From contig JAFVET010000224.1 in the NCBI GenBank assembly GCA_017475875.1, forward strand, positions 1 to 11,307: DNA of 11,307 bases, written 5' to 3'. This DNA comes from Candidatus Methanomethylophilaceae archaeon. Lineage in GTDB: Archaea > Thermoplasmatota > Thermoplasmata > Methanomassiliicoccales > Methanomethylophilaceae. Both the position numbers and the translations under genes were made by a program. The notes beneath the pieces are model-generated. The model saw nothing but the letters and a program-made list of their open reading frames with translations, ran no database searches and was not told where the DNA came from. Below, piece after piece: positions 1 through 7,829 of this stretch; the first letter of the stretch is position 1, and the number at the start of each line of letters is the position of its first letter.

Positions 1-642
1 GGTGTCGTAGGCCTTGGACATCTTGTCGATGAGGTCCTTGGCGACGGACTGCTTACCGAGGATCTTCGCCATGAGCTCGTAGTTGCTGAGGACGTTCTGG
101 AACCCGTAGTCGGTCCCGAGGACGACCACCGTGACGCCGACCGCCTGCAACTGCTTCAGACGTCCGTCGTCCGTCTCGATCTGCGCCTTGTCCACGATGA
201 CGAGGTCGGGGTTGGTGGCGAGGACAGCCTCTGCGGTCCAGTTGTAGTAACTGCCGATGGTGGTGACCTTTCCTGATGTCACATCATCGGACAGCGTACC
301 GGGGTAGGCGAAGTCCCGGACGCCTGCGATGTGCGAGGCGACCGCGTATGCGCTGGCCGGGCTGGTGACACCCACGATCTTGTCCGTGTATCCCAGGTCG
401 CCTACGATTTCGGCCGCGACCGCGGTGGTCGTGGTTATCCTCGTGGGTTCCTTGGTCAGCTGAATCGTATTGCCCCAGACGTCCGTGACCGATTCCATGT
501 GATCCTTGACAGGGTCGACGGGATCCACAGGGTCGACGGGATCTTTATCCTTGTCGCCGTTGTTGAGAACGAGGGCGGCGGCGATTATCACTGCCGCCAC
601 CACGATAACGGCGGCGATTGCTGCTAGCATCTTTTTGTCCAT
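1..642 (-). CDS. ABC transporter substrate-binding protein, iron/cobalamin (BtuF/FepB-like) family, 3' end outside window
   Basis: The first 214 codons are present; the C-terminal part lies beyond base 1. Residues 1-5 (MDKKM) are followed by a hydrophobic stretch at about 6-26, an uncleaved-anchor or signal segment with no lipobox cysteine. A low-complexity Asp/Pro/Val linker follows at about 34-45, and the mature domain begins with VTDVWGNTIQL. The pattern 'TD.wGn.i.l...P.RI', then AAEIVGDLGYTDKIVGV and later NPDLVIVD, is the N-terminal half of the periplasmic-binding-protein-2 fold used for Fe-siderophore, haem, cobalamin or other metal-chelate uptake. It should sit outside the membrane and hand substrate to a BtuCD/FecCD-type permease and ATPase, which would lie beyond the left edge. 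The ATG at 642 is chosen because the charged-then-hydrophobic N-terminus begins there; no clear ribosome binding site precedes it, so the mRNA may be leaderless or short-leadered. The family is clear, but the substrate cannot be told. Confidence 0.85.
   Translation of the reverse strand, partial: MDKKMLAAIAAVIVVAAVIIAAALVLNNGDKDKDPVDPVDPVDPVKDHMESVTDVWGNTIQLTKEPTRITTTTAVAAEIVGDLGYTDKIVGVTSPASAYAVASHIAGVRDFAYPGTLSDDVTSGKVTTIGSYYNWTAEAVLATNPDLVIVDKAQIETDDGRLKQLQAVGVTVVVLGTDYGFQNVLSNYELMAKILGKQSVAKDLIDKMSKAYDT
510..543. repeat. Two tandem copies of an 18-base unit coding a DPVDPV linker
   Basis: The 16 bases CAGGGTCGACGGGATC occur at 510-525 and again at 528-543, an 18-base period. Read on the minus strand they encode the Asp-Pro-Val repeats between the membrane anchor and the binding domain of the transporter protein. 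Such in-frame units can expand or contract without breaking the protein, changing the reach of the domain from the membrane. Confidence 0.7.
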
Positions 643-670
643 GCTATCGGAGCATTAATCCAATTCATCC

Positions 671-704
671 TATAAATAGAGAATTAACAGAATTACGATA
701 TAAA
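671..704 (-). promoter_or_regulatory. Candidate TATA boxes for the substrate-binding protein gene
   Basis: Read on the minus strand, TTTATATC (697-704) and TTTATA (671-676) are archaeal TATA-like boxes. A start about 25 bases downstream would fall near 672 or near 647, giving a leader of about 30 or about 5 bases before the ATG at 642. The second fits the missing ribosome binding site. The choice between them is a guess. Confidence 0.4.
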
Positions 705-746
705 TCACTACAAACAAATTGTAGAAAAACATGACTTCCAAAACGG

Positions 747-755
747 TATAAAAAC
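747..755 (+). promoter_or_regulatory. Orphan TATA-like box TATAAAAAC
   Basis: TATAAAAAC on the plus strand is a good match to an archaeal TATA box. A start about 25 bases on would be near 775, just before the inverted repeat at 782-820. It could drive a roughly 195-base structured leader of the nucleotidase gene, or a separate small RNA. No other gene follows it, and the region is AT-rich enough for a chance match. Confidence 0.3.
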
Positions 756-781
756 AGACGCTGGACGCGTGAAATGGCGAA

Positions 782-820
782 ATGCTCCAAAACATTCTAA
801 TACTTTCGGTCTTGGAGCAT
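782..820. repeat. 9-base perfect inverted repeat (ATGCTCCAA / TTGGAGCAT)
   Basis: ATGCTCCAA at 782-790 is exactly complementary to TTGGAGCAT at 812-820, with a 21-base spacer. As RNA it would be a stem-loop; as DNA it could be two operator half-sites four helical turns apart centre to centre (about 30 bases would be near three turns). The core GGAGCAT recurs at 649-655 next to the predicted transcription start of the transporter gene, which favours a protein-binding site shared by both positions. Function is unknown. Confidence 0.55.
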
Positions 821-891
821 AGCTCCCCTTTCGATGAATTCCGTGCTGGTAAAAAATGCCAAAAACGATGTGACTTGTAACCACCATCCAG

Positions 892-948
892 GCTGACGTT
901 AATATACGGTCCCCATCGATGCCAGTATCGAGGGACGGGGCCGTCAGC
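892..948 (+). promoter_or_regulatory. Nested inverted repeats upstream of the nucleotidase gene
   Basis: GCTGACG (892-898) pairs with CGTCAGC (942-948). Inside it, GTCCC (909-913) and TCGAT (916-920) pair with ATCGA (927-931) and GGGAC (932-936), leaving a 2-base bulge and a 6-base loop. The set ends 12 bases before the ribosome binding site. If transcription starts upstream (for example near 775) this would be a folded leader element. If it starts near 928, the repeats are more likely operator DNA around the promoter. Confidence 0.4.
899..908 (+). promoter_or_regulatory. Candidate TATA box for the nucleotidase gene
   Basis: TTAATATACG is the best TATA-like stretch close to the gene. It predicts a start near 926-930 and a leader of roughly 40 bases. 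It sits in the internal loop between the outer and inner inverted repeats at 892-948, so a protein bound there would compete with TBP. Confidence 0.4.
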
Positions 949-960
949 ACCCCGGACCAC

Positions 961-966
961 GGTGAT
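961..966 (+). promoter_or_regulatory. Ribosome binding site that selects the ATG at 971
   Basis: GGTGAT matches the complement of the archaeal 16S rRNA tail and lies 4 bases before the ATG at 971. Two other in-frame candidates (GTG at 962, ATG at 965) overlap the site itself, so they are less likely starts. Confidence 0.6.
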
Positions 967-970
967 GAAC

Positions 971-3409
971 ATGGCGAATCTCAAGAAACTCACATTGCTT
1001 CACTCCAACGACATGCACGGCGATTTCCTGGCGGAAAACGTGGATGAGAACCTAATCGGTGGGGTGTCGATGCTCTCCGGCTACATCAACAAGGTGAGAC
1101 AGGAGGAGAAGAACGTAATCTACGCCATAGCGGGCGACATGTTCAGGGGATCGATCATCGATTCCGAGTACCAGGGCATATCCACCATCGAGATCATGAA
1201 CCTCCTCGGCCCGGACATAGTGACCCTCGGGAACCACGAGGTCGACTACGGTGTCGCCCACCTGCTCTTCCTGGAGAAATGCGCTGAGTTCCCGATAATC
1301 AACGCCAACCTCCACATCAAGACGAACAACGCGCGCCTGTTCGAACCCTGCCACATCATACAGATCGACGGGATGAAGATCCTATTCATAGGGATCCTCA
1401 CGGAGAGCGTCCTGTCCCAATGCAAGACCGACGGGATCATCGGCACGTTCGTCAACGTGGAAGACGCCGCGGTGGAAGTAGGGAGGATATGCAACACCTA
1501 CAACGCCATGGACGTCGACTTCACCGTACTCCTCACCCACATCGGTTTCGAGGAGGATAAGAAACTCGCCGCGCTTCTCGACCCGTCATGGGGAGTGGAC
1601 GTTATCATCGGAGGACACTCGCACACGTTCCTCACCGAACCCTGCGTGGTCAACGGCATCCCGATCGTCCAGGCCGGTACCGGAACCGACCAGATCGGCC
1701 GCTTCGACATCCTGATCGACACGGACACCAACAGCATAAACTCGTACACCTGGACCCCCGTGCCGATCAATTCCGAGCACTGCCCCCGCGACGAGGCCAT
1801 AGAACAGGTCATCGGGACGTACAAGGCGCGCACTGATGAGAAGTACGGAAAGATCATCACCAAATTCGTCAGAAAGCTCACCCACCCGTCGAGGATAAGG
1901 GAGACCGAGCTGGGGGACCTGTTCAGCGACGTCCTCAGGGAATCCCTCGGTGTGGACATATTCCTGCTGGGGTCCGGCAGCATACGCAACGAGCAGTTAG
2001 GGCCGGTCGTCACGAAGGGGGACCTCCGCGAGTGCTTCCCGTACGACGACGCGGTTCATGTCGTGTACATAACCGGGGGCCAGCTCAAGCTCATGCTCAA
2101 GCGCATGTTGAGGGACGAGGTGTTCGAAGGCGCCCACTGCGAGTTCTACCAGCTGTCCAAGGGCCTCGTGGTGGAATACGACCAGGCGTCCCACTCCTAC
2201 TTCAGGTTCGAGTTCGAGGGCGAGCCAGTGGACGACGACCGCGTGTTCACCGTCGGTCTCCAGCACTTCCACTACCTGAACATAGAGAAGTCCTTCGGGA
2301 TCACCATCGAGGAGCTCCGCAAGAACCACATGGACCGCGTGGTCGCCACGTCCTGCACACAGGTCATCGAGGAGGCCCTCCAGGTGGGGCAGCACCAGAA
2401 CGCGTCCGGCGAGGGCAGGCTGATCCTCCACCTCAACAGGGACTGGGCGGCCTCGAAGTCCGGCGTCCGCCACAGGATCATCATCGACAGCGACACCGGA
2501 GGAGACGACGCGGCCGCCATCATCCTGGCGGCGAAATCACCGTCGGTGGAGATAATCGGAGTCACCGTGGCGGCAGGAAACGTGAGCCTCGAGCAGGCCG
2601 CGGCGAACAGCATGGCCTCGCTGGAGCTCGCTGGATGCGACGCACCCGTGTACCTCGGGGCGACCTGTCCGCTTTCGGGCGAGGACAAGGAATGCTTCAG
2701 CGTCTACGGCAAGGACGGCATGGGGGAGGCGGACCTGATACACCCCAAGGGCAAGCCTCAGGAGAAGAGCGCCGTAGACTTCATCCTCGACACCGTCAGC
2801 GCCAACCCCGGCGAGGTCGAGATCATGGCGCTGGGACCCGTCACCAACATCGCGTTGGCGATAATGAAGGACCGCGAGACCATGATGAAGGTCAAACGCA
2901 TCTGGTCGATGGGTACGGCGGGTTTCGGACCCGGGAACGCCACGCCTGTAGCGGAGTTCAACGTCTACAAGGACGCACCCGCCTACAAGATGATGCTGGA
3001 ACTCGGCGTCCCGATAACGGTGATCGGCCTGGACCAGGACGACGAGCCCACGTGGTCCGACGAGAAGAAGCTCGCCGAGATGATGGACGGCAACGAGCTG
3101 CAGCGTTTCATCGCTATCGCCACCCGCAAGCTCCTGGAGTTCAAGAAGGGCAACGGCATCCCCGCGGTGGACCTCCCCGACGCCGTCGCCATGGGATGCC
3201 TCGTATGGCCCGACTACGTGGAGGAGACAACACAGTGCTACGGAAGCTGCATAACCGAACCCGGTGAGACGTATGGTATGGTTGTGTTCTACAGGGAAGG
3301 GTTCACCTACGACTCCATGCCGAAGATCGGGAAGGCGAACATCGCAGTCGTGACCAAGGCGAAGAAGAGCGAGTTCGTCGACAGGCTGAACGCCGCTTTC
3401 AAGTCCTGA
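971..3409 (+). CDS. Bifunctional 5'-nucleotidase (UshA-like) / nucleoside hydrolase (IunH-like) fusion
   Basis: This 812-residue protein has three parts. Residues about 5-250 are a metallophosphatase domain with D14-M-H16, GD56, GNHE 87-90, H190 and GGHSH 214-218, the usual two-metal site of 5'-nucleotidases. Residues about 295-490 are the nucleotidase C-terminal substrate domain (GSGSIRNE, then ECFPYDD). Residues about 502-812 are an inosine/uridine-type nucleoside hydrolase: D506-x-D508-x-x-x-D512-D513 for calcium and ribose, AEFN 661-664, and LPDAVAM with D737. Linked activity would be nucleotide to nucleoside plus phosphate, then base plus ribose. There is no signal peptide or membrane segment, so it should act in the cytoplasm, unlike periplasmic UshA. 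The open frame and motifs are intact through both halves, so this is a real fusion and not a read-through of two genes. Base preference cannot be told. The histidine next to the metal Asp in classic hydrolases is Pro736 here, as I recall for an LPDP-type subgroup. Confidence 0.9.
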   Translation: MANLKKLTLLHSNDMHGDFLAENVDENLIGGVSMLSGYINKVRQEEKNVIYAIAGDMFRGSIIDSEYQGISTIEIMNLLGPDIVTLGNHEVDYGVAHLLFLEKCAEFPIINANLHIKTNNARLFEPCHIIQIDGMKILFIGILTESVLSQCKTDGIIGTFVNVEDAAVEVGRICNTYNAMDVDFTVLLTHIGFEEDKKLAALLDPSWGVDVIIGGHSHTFLTEPCVVNGIPIVQAGTGTDQIGRFDILIDTDTNSINSYTWTPVPINSEHCPRDEAIEQVIGTYKARTDEKYGKIITKFVRKLTHPSRIRETELGDLFSDVLRESLGVDIFLLGSGSIRNEQLGPVVTKGDLRECFPYDDAVHVVYITGGQLKLMLKRMLRDEVFEGAHCEFYQLSKGLVVEYDQASHSYFRFEFEGEPVDDDRVFTVGLQHFHYLNIEKSFGITIEELRKNHMDRVVATSCTQVIEEALQVGQHQNASGEGRLILHLNRDWAASKSGVRHRIIIDSDTGGDDAAAIILAAKSPSVEIIGVTVAAGNVSLEQAAANSMASLELAGCDAPVYLGATCPLSGEDKECFSVYGKDGMGEADLIHPKGKPQEKSAVDFILDTVSANPGEVEIMALGPVTNIALAIMKDRETMMKVKRIWSMGTAGFGPGNATPVAEFNVYKDAPAYKMMLELGVPITVIGLDQDDEPTWSDEKKLAEMMDGNELQRFIAIATRKLLEFKKGNGIPAVDLPDAVAMGCLVWPDYVEETTQCYGSCITEPGETYGMVVFYREGFTYDSMPKIGKANIAVVTKAKKSEFVDRLNAAFKS

Positions 3410-3418
3410 GAACGGAAC

Positions 3419-3461
3419 GGCCGACCCGGACCGGTTCCGGGCGGCCTTCCGAAACACTTTT
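3419..3461. terminator. Hairpin between convergent genes, possible terminator
   Basis: GGCCG (3419-3423) and CCCGGA (3425-3430) pair with TCCGGG (3436-3441) and CGGCC (3442-3446), giving an 11-base-pair stem with one bulged A and a 5-base loop. A short CTTTT follows at 3457-3461 on the plus strand. It fills the 57-base gap between the nucleotidase stop and the trpA stop. Archaeal termination relies mainly on T-runs, and this one is short, so the role is uncertain; the hairpin may instead protect the 3' ends of both mRNAs. Confidence 0.45.
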
Positions 3462-3466
3462 CGAGA

Positions 3467-4243
3467 TCATCGGTTGGAAATGGCGTCCTTAAGCGAACGG
3501 ACGAATGCACCGACGGGAGCGGCGGAACGGCGACCGTGCTCCTCGAGGATTCTTATGACGGCCGACCCGACGATGACCCCGTCGGCATAGACCGACATCG
3601 CCTTGGCCTGTTCCGGGGAAGAGATTCCGAACCCTATTGCGCACGGGACGTCGGTGCTCCTGTGGATGACGTCGGTGATCGCACCCACGTCCGTGGTTAT
3701 CTGCTTCCTCACACCGGTGACACCGAGCGAGGACACCACGTAGATGAATCCCTTGGCATCGGAGGATATCATGGATATCCTGTCGGAGGAGGTAGGTGCG
3801 ACCATCGAGACCAGGACCAGACCATGCTCCTCGAACACCGGTGCGAAATCCCCCTTCTCCTCGTATGGCACGTCGGGGAGGATCGCGCCCTGCACCCCGA
3901 GCTCCTCGCAACGGGCGGCGAAACGTTCCGCCCCATACGAGAACACCACGTTCGCGTAAGTCATGAACACCATCGGTACGGAGACATCCTTCCTGACCCT
4001 CCCGACCATATCGAATATCTTGTCGGTGGTGACCCCTCCGGCCAAAGCACGCGTGTTGGCCCTCTGGATGACGGGGCCTTCGGCGGTGGGGTCCGAGAAC
4101 GGGATCCCGAGTTCGATCAAGTCGACGCCGTTGGCCGCCAGGGAACGGATGACGTCCTCGGTGGTCTCCAGGTCCGGATCGCCGCAGGTGACGAACACGA
4201 TCAGGGCCTTGCCGTGACTGAAGGCGTCGGAGATCTCAGTCAT
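3467..4243 (-). CDS. trpA: Tryptophan synthase alpha subunit
   Basis: This 258-residue TIM-barrel subunit cleaves indole-3-glycerol phosphate to indole and glyceraldehyde 3-phosphate and passes indole to TrpB. Diagnostic segments are FVTCGDPD near the N-terminus, ELGIPFSDP (residues 44-52) with catalytic Glu44 (Glu49 in E. coli), and the late [11 protein letters not shown] and GVIVGSAV phosphate-binding loops. The position equivalent to the second catalytic residue, E. coli Asp60, is Glu55 here (AEGP instead of ADGP). I recall AEGP in some Firmicutes TrpA, so this is probably a clade variant and not a dead enzyme. The ATG at 4243 is preferred over an upstream in-frame ATG because GGAGG (4250-4254) lies 6 bases before it and it yields the normal N-terminus. 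The start overlaps the trpB stop by 8 bases; this is the last gene of the operon. Confidence 0.95.
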   Translation of the reverse strand: MTEISDAFSHGKALIVFVTCGDPDLETTEDVIRSLAANGVDLIELGIPFSDPTAEGPVIQRANTRALAGGVTTDKIFDMVGRVRKDVSVPMVFMTYANVVFSYGAERFAARCEELGVQGAILPDVPYEEKGDFAPVFEEHGLVLVSMVAPTSSDRISMISSDAKGFIYVVSSLGVTGVRKQITTDVGAITDVIHRSTDVPCAIGFGISSPEQAKAMSVYADGVIVGSAVIRILEEHGRRSAAPVGAFVRSLKDAISNR

Positions 4244-5426
4244 GTATGTCCTCCCCACGGTATCTGGCTATGGCGGCGACGTCCTTGTCACCGCGACCCG
4301 AAACTGTGACCACGATTATCTTGTCCTTCGCCAAGGTAGGGGCGACCTTGATCGCGTATGCGAGCGCGTGGGAGGATTCGATGGCGGGGATTATACCCTC
4401 GGTCCTGGAAAGGTACTCGAAGGCCTGCACGGCCTCCTCGTCGGTGACGGCGACGTATCTGGCACGGCCGATGTCGTGGAGCCACGCATGCTCCGGACCC
4501 ACCCCGGGATAGTCGAGTCCCGCGGAGATCGAGTACACCGGGGCGATCTGACCGTACTCGTCCTGGCAGAAGTAGGACTTCATGCCGTGGAATATCCCCA
4601 ACCTCCCGGTGTTGATGGTGGCGGCGGTCTCGAAGGTGTCTATCCCCCTCCCGGCGGCCTCGCATCCCACCAGTTCGACCCCCTCGTCCTTTATGAAATC
4701 GTAGAAGGTCCCGATGGCGTTGCTCCCTCCGCCGACGCACGCGATCAGCATGTCGGGGAGCCTGTGCTCTTTCTCCATCATCTGGGCCTTTATCTCCCGA
4801 CCGATGACCGCCTGGAAATCCCTGACGATCGTAGGGAAGGGATGGGGACCCATGACCGAACCGAGACAGTAGTGAGTGTCGTCTATGCGGGAAACCCACT
4901 CGCGCATGCATTCCGAGACCGCGTCCTTGAGCGTTCCCGTCCCCGATTCCACGCCGCGGACCTCGGCGCCGAGCAGCCTCATGCGGTAGACGTTGAGGGC
5001 CTGCCTCTCCATGTCCTCCACGCCCATGTACACCAGGCACTCCATACCCAGGAGGGCCGCCGCCGTGGCGGTGGCTACGCCGTGCTGACCCGCGCCGGTC
5101 TCCGCGATGAGCCTCGTCTTTCCCATCCTCTTCGCCAGGAGAGCCTGTCCGAGGACGTTGTTGATCTTGTGGGCTCCGGTGTGGTTCAGGTCCTCACGCT
5201 TGAGGTATACCTTGGCCCCGCCGAGGTCCTCGGTCATCCGCTTGGCGTAATACAGGCGGCTCGGACGACCGGCGTACTCGTTCAGCAGTTCGGTGAGTTC
5301 GGCCTGGAACTCGGGGTCGTCCTTGTAACGGTTGTATGCCTTCTCGAGGTCGATGACCGCGTTCATCAGCGTCTCCGGGATGTACTGCCCCCCGTGGATT
5401 CCGAAACGTCCTTCCGGATTAGTCAA
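4236..5426 (-). CDS. trpB: Tryptophan synthase beta subunit
   Basis: This 396-residue PLP enzyme joins indole and serine to make tryptophan, as the partner of TrpA. Visible features are the opening [15 protein letters not shown], the PLP lysine K87 in HKINN, the catalytic-loop ETGAGQHG (109-116), the phosphate-binding GGGSNA (232-237) and the C-terminal SGRGDKD. Length and motifs are those of the classic TrpB1 type, which works with TrpA. The start is a TTG at 5426: no ATG or GTG exists in frame before the conserved N-terminus, GGAGG (5434-5438) is 7 bases upstream, and TTGA overlaps the trpF stop exactly as ATGA does at other junctions. The weak start codon may lower initiation or rely on ribosomes arriving from trpF. 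Confidence 0.96.
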   Translation of the reverse strand: MTNPEGRFGIHGGQYIPETLMNAVIDLEKAYNRYKDDPEFQAELTELLNEYAGRPSRLYYAKRMTEDLGGAKVYLKREDLNHTGAHKINNVLGQALLAKRMGKTRLIAETGAGQHGVATATAAALLGMECLVYMGVEDMERQALNVYRMRLLGAEVRGVESGTGTLKDAVSECMREWVSRIDDTHYCLGSVMGPHPFPTIVRDFQAVIGREIKAQMMEKEHRLPDMLIACVGGGSNAIGTFYDFIKDEGVELVGCEAAGRGIDTFETAATINTGRLGIFHGMKSYFCQDEYGQIAPVYSISAGLDYPGVGPEHAWLHDIGRARYVAVTDEEAVQAFEYLSRTEGIIPAIESSHALAYAIKVAPTLAKDKIIVVTVSGRGDKDVAAIARYRGEDIHD

Positions 5427-6037
5427 CGCATCCCCTCCGACTTCCTGTCCTGCATCCTAACTTCCTCGACGAACCTTATCATCATGCCGCGGTCCTTGAC
5501 GCCTCCGACCTCTATGCCGGAACTGGTGTCGACCGCGTATGGACGGACGATCCTTACGGCGTCCGCCACGTTGTCGGGCGTTAACCCGCCCGCCAGTATA
5601 AACCTGCGGTCCATCCCGCGTAGGACGGACCAATCGAAGGTCTCCCCCGACCCCCGACCCGGATCCATCAGGACGAGGTCCGCGGGGGATGTGGCGACTT
5701 CGCGGATGTCGTCCGCCGGGAACGACTTTATGACCGTCGTCCCGGTCACGGACCTGAGCCGCTCGATGTAACCTGGATCCTCCGAACCGTGGAGCTGGAT
5801 TGCCCCAAGACCCAGAACTTCGGCTATTTCGGCCACCGAACCCAGGGGCTCGTCCACGAAGACCCCCACCGGGACCACGTCCCCGGACAATCCGCGGACC
5901 ATCCTCTCCGCGTCGCAGAGCGGTACGGACCTGCGGAACCCTCCCGAAAGGACCATTCCCGCCATGTCAGGGCGGGCCTCGTTGACGTTGCGTATGTCCT
6001 CCAACGTGCGGAGGCCGCAGAGTTTCACCAGAGTCAT
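5423..6037 (-). CDS. trpF: Phosphoribosylanthranilate isomerase
   Basis: This 204-residue single-domain barrel converts phosphoribosylanthranilate to the CdRP ketone (Amadori rearrangement). The general base is Cys7 in KLCGLR, the general acid is Asp170 in DTSSGIE, and QLHG (81-84) and [10 protein letters not shown] (148-157) are the usual phosphate and barrel motifs. The ATG at 6037 overlaps the trpC stop as ATGA, with GAGGT upstream. It is separate from trpC, unlike the fused TrpCF of enteric bacteria. The C-terminal tail after FVEEVR is short and charged and runs into the trpB ribosome binding site. Confidence 0.94.
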   Translation of the reverse strand: MTLVKLCGLRTLEDIRNVNEARPDMAGMVLSGGFRRSVPLCDAERMVRGLSGDVVPVGVFVDEPLGSVAEIAEVLGLGAIQLHGSEDPGYIERLRSVTGTTVIKSFPADDIREVATSPADLVLMDPGRGSGETFDWSVLRGMDRRFILAGGLTPDNVADAVRIVRPYAVDTSSGIEVGGVKDRGMMIRFVEEVRMQDRKSEGMR

Positions 6038-6816
6038 TCCCCGTACCTCAGTTCCCCGAGGGTGGCGGCCTTGTCGTCGGAACGCATGAGCGCCTCCCCC
6101 ACGAGCACCGCGTCCGCACCTGCCGAAGCCATGCGCATCACGTCGCCGTGCGTGGATATTCCGCTCTCCGCCACCAGGACGATGTCATCGGGAACTCCCG
6201 CACCGAGGGCGACGCTGTTCCCCAGGTCGACGGAAAAGTCGCGGAGGTCGCGGTTGTTGATCCCTACGACCCTGGCTCCGCAGGACAGTGCGCGCTCCAA
6301 CTCCTCCTGGCCGTGGACCTCGACCAGGGCCGACATGCCCAGACGGTCGCAGAGGCTTATGAACCTCCGGAGTTCGTCGTCGTTCAGTATCGAGACTATG
6401 AGCAGGACGGCGGAAGCACCGCAGACCTTCGCCTCGTAGATCATGTAATCATCCACGATGAAATCCTTCCTGAGGAGGGGACAGGACACCACCCCGGATA
6501 TCTCCCTCAGATACGACACGTCCCCCAGGAAGCGGGTCGGCTCGGTGAGGACCGATATGCAGTCCGCACCGGCGGAATCGTATTCCCTGGCTATCGCCAC
6601 AGGGTCGAAATCCTCGCAGATGACCCCTTTCGACGGCGACGCCTTCTTGACCTCGCATATGAAGGAAACCCCGCTGCGCCGGAGGGCGGCCTCGAATGGG
6701 AACCCCGTGTCGGACCCCATGGCCTCGGCCGCGCGTCTCATCTCTTCTCTGGATACAGATGAATGAGCCACCCGCTCCGACGCCGCGTCTGCTAGCTGCC
6801 TGAGGATGTCGGTCAT
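6034..6816 (-). CDS. trpC: Indole-3-glycerol phosphate synthase
   Basis: This 260-residue enzyme closes the indole ring, making indole-3-glycerol phosphate from CdRP for TrpA. Active-site residues are in their usual places: E55 and K57 in [12 protein letters not shown]117 in LLRKDF followed by [11 protein letters not shown]166 in VEVHG, N187 in GINNRDL, and E217-S218 in VAESGI. GEALM closes the phosphate site. The helical N-terminal extension (residues 1-48) that covers the barrel mouth is present, so the length is normal. The ATG at 6816 overlaps the trpD stop as ATGA. Confidence 0.95.
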   Translation of the reverse strand: MTDILRQLADAASERVAHSSVSREEMRRAAEAMGSDTGFPFEAALRRSGVSFICEVKKASPSKGVICEDFDPVAIAREYDSAGADCISVLTEPTRFLGDVSYLREISGVVSCPLLRKDFIVDDYMIYEAKVCGASAVLLIVSILNDDELRRFISLCDRLGMSALVEVHGQEELERALSCGARVVGINNRDLRDFSVDLGNSVALGAGVPDDIVLVAESGISTHGDVMRMASAGADAVLVGEALMRSDDKAATLGELRYGE

Positions 6817-7829
6817 GCGTTGCTCCCGACCCTGTACCTTTCTAGGAGGTCCGATGCCTTGCCGTCGTCTATGGTCTGTGCCGAGAGTTCTATCCCGTCG
6901 GCCATGCTTCCGACCTTCCCGGCCACGTAGAGTCCCGCCGCGGCGTTCAGAAGGACCACGTCACGTCTGGGTCCCTTCTCCCCTCCGAGGACCGAGAGCG
7001 TGATCCTCGCGTTCTCCTCGGCCGTCCCGCCGACGATATCGGTTTTTTTGGCTGTCGACATGCCGAAGTCTTCCGGACCTATCTTGTACGAATCGGTCGA
7101 ACCTCCTCTGAACTCGCAAACGGATGTGGTCCCCGAGATGGATATCTCGTCGAGACGGTCGTCCCCGTGGACCACCATGCCACGCCTGACCCCGAGGTCG
7201 GTGAGCACGTGTGCCAACGGTTCCAGGAGCGCAGGGTCGTAAACCCCGAGCACCTCGTACTTCGGATAGGCGGGGTTGGTGAGGGGACCGAGGATGTTGA
7301 AAACCGTCCTGATACCGAGCTCCTTCCTTATCGTGCCCACGTACCTCATCGAAGTGTGGTAGTCCTGTGCGAACAGGAAGCAGATCCCCACGTCCTCCAG
7401 CAGCGCCAAGGCCTTGGACGGATTCTGGTGCAGGGACACTCCCAGCGCCTCCAACACGTCGGCGGAGCCGCTCCTCGACGAGGCGGCCCTGTTCCCGTGC
7501 TTGGACACCTTCACCCCGGACGCGGCTATCACCAACGACGCGGTGGTGGATATGTTGAAGCTGTTGGAACCGTCACCTCCGGTCCCGACTATCTCCAACG
7601 TGTCGAACGGACAGTCCACCCTCCGGGCGTGGTCGCGCATCGCAGCCGCGCTGCCCGCGATCTCGTCCTTCGTCTCGGCCTTCGTGCTCTTGGTGGAGAG
7701 GGCGGCGAGGTATGCCGCGTTCTGGACCGGGGATGTGACCCCGGTCATGATCTCGTTCATCACCCCGTAGGCTTCGTCATAGGTGAGGTCCTGTTTGTCG
7801 ACTATCTTCATTATCGCGCTTTCGATCAT
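6813..7829 (-). CDS. trpD: Anthranilate phosphoribosyltransferase
   Basis: This 338-residue enzyme adds the phosphoribosyl group from PRPP to anthranilate. GTGGDG (82-87) is the PRPP diphosphate loop, KHGNRAASS (110-118) the anthranilate and PRPP contact segment, and [12 protein letters not shown] (176-187) plus DDRLDEIS the later family motifs, including the acidic pair that holds magnesium. The all-helical N-terminal domain begins normally from the ATG at 7829, which overlaps the trpG stop as ATGA. TrpD is a stand-alone protein, not fused to TrpG. Its place after trpG matches the bacterial-type order and differs from Methanothermobacter, where trpD ends the operon. Confidence 0.95.
   Translation of the reverse strand: MIESAIMKIVDKQDLTYDEAYGVMNEIMTGVTSPVQNAAYLAALSTKSTKAETKDEIAGSAAAMRDHARRVDCPFDTLEIVGTGGDGSNSFNISTTASLVIAASGVKVSKHGNRAASSRSGSADVLEALGVSLHQNPSKALALLEDVGICFLFAQDYHTSMRYVGTIRKELGIRTVFNILGPLTNPAYPKYEVLGVYDPALLEPLAHVLTDLGVRRGMVVHGDDRLDEISISGTTSVCEFRGGSTDSYKIGPEDFGMSTAKKTDIVGGTAEENARITLSVLGGEKGPRRDVVLLNAAAGLYVAGKVGSMADGIELSAQTIDDGKASDLLERYRVGSNA

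Larger units (their letters stand above)
643..970. other. AT-rich divergent intergenic region, no convincing gene
   Basis: These 328 bases separate the minus-strand transporter gene from the plus-strand nucleotidase gene. The left two thirds are AT-rich, unlike the coding DNA on both sides. I find no open frame with a plausible start and ribosome binding site. The region holds TATA-like boxes on both strands, a 9-base inverted repeat (782-820), three copies of the 7-mer GGAGCAT counting both strands (649-655, 782-788 reversed, 814-820), and a nested pair of inverted repeats just before the nucleotidase gene (892-948). No tRNA or known riboswitch pattern was recognised. Confidence 0.6.

Noticed and set aside
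774..800. Eight-codon open frame (MAKCSKTF) in the gap
   Set aside because: It has no ribosome binding site and overlaps the inverted repeat; an open frame this short is expected by chance.
643..970. Cobalamin riboswitch for the transporter gene
   Set aside because: The transporter leader is too short on the likely start sites, and I see no B12-box-like sequence; cobalamin riboswitches are also mainly bacterial.
670..993. Minus-strand open frames of 80 and 107 residues in the intergenic region
   Set aside because: They lack ribosome binding sites, run across promoters and inverted repeats, and show no domain-like pattern.
2032..3267. Long plus-strand open frame (411 residues) inside the nucleoside hydrolase region
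   Set aside because: Its residues are an Arg/Gly/His/Pro-rich mix typical of an off-frame reading of GC-rich coding DNA, while the overlapping frame carries clear enzyme motifs.
4244..4258. Upstream ATG at 4258 for trpA
   Set aside because: It would place the ribosome binding site inside the gene; the ATG at 4243 is 6 bases after GGAGG and gives a standard N-terminus.
4242..5771. 509-residue plus-strand open frame antisense to trpB and trpF
   Set aside because: No recognisable domain or ribosome binding site; it is fully explained by codon bias of the opposite-strand trp genes.
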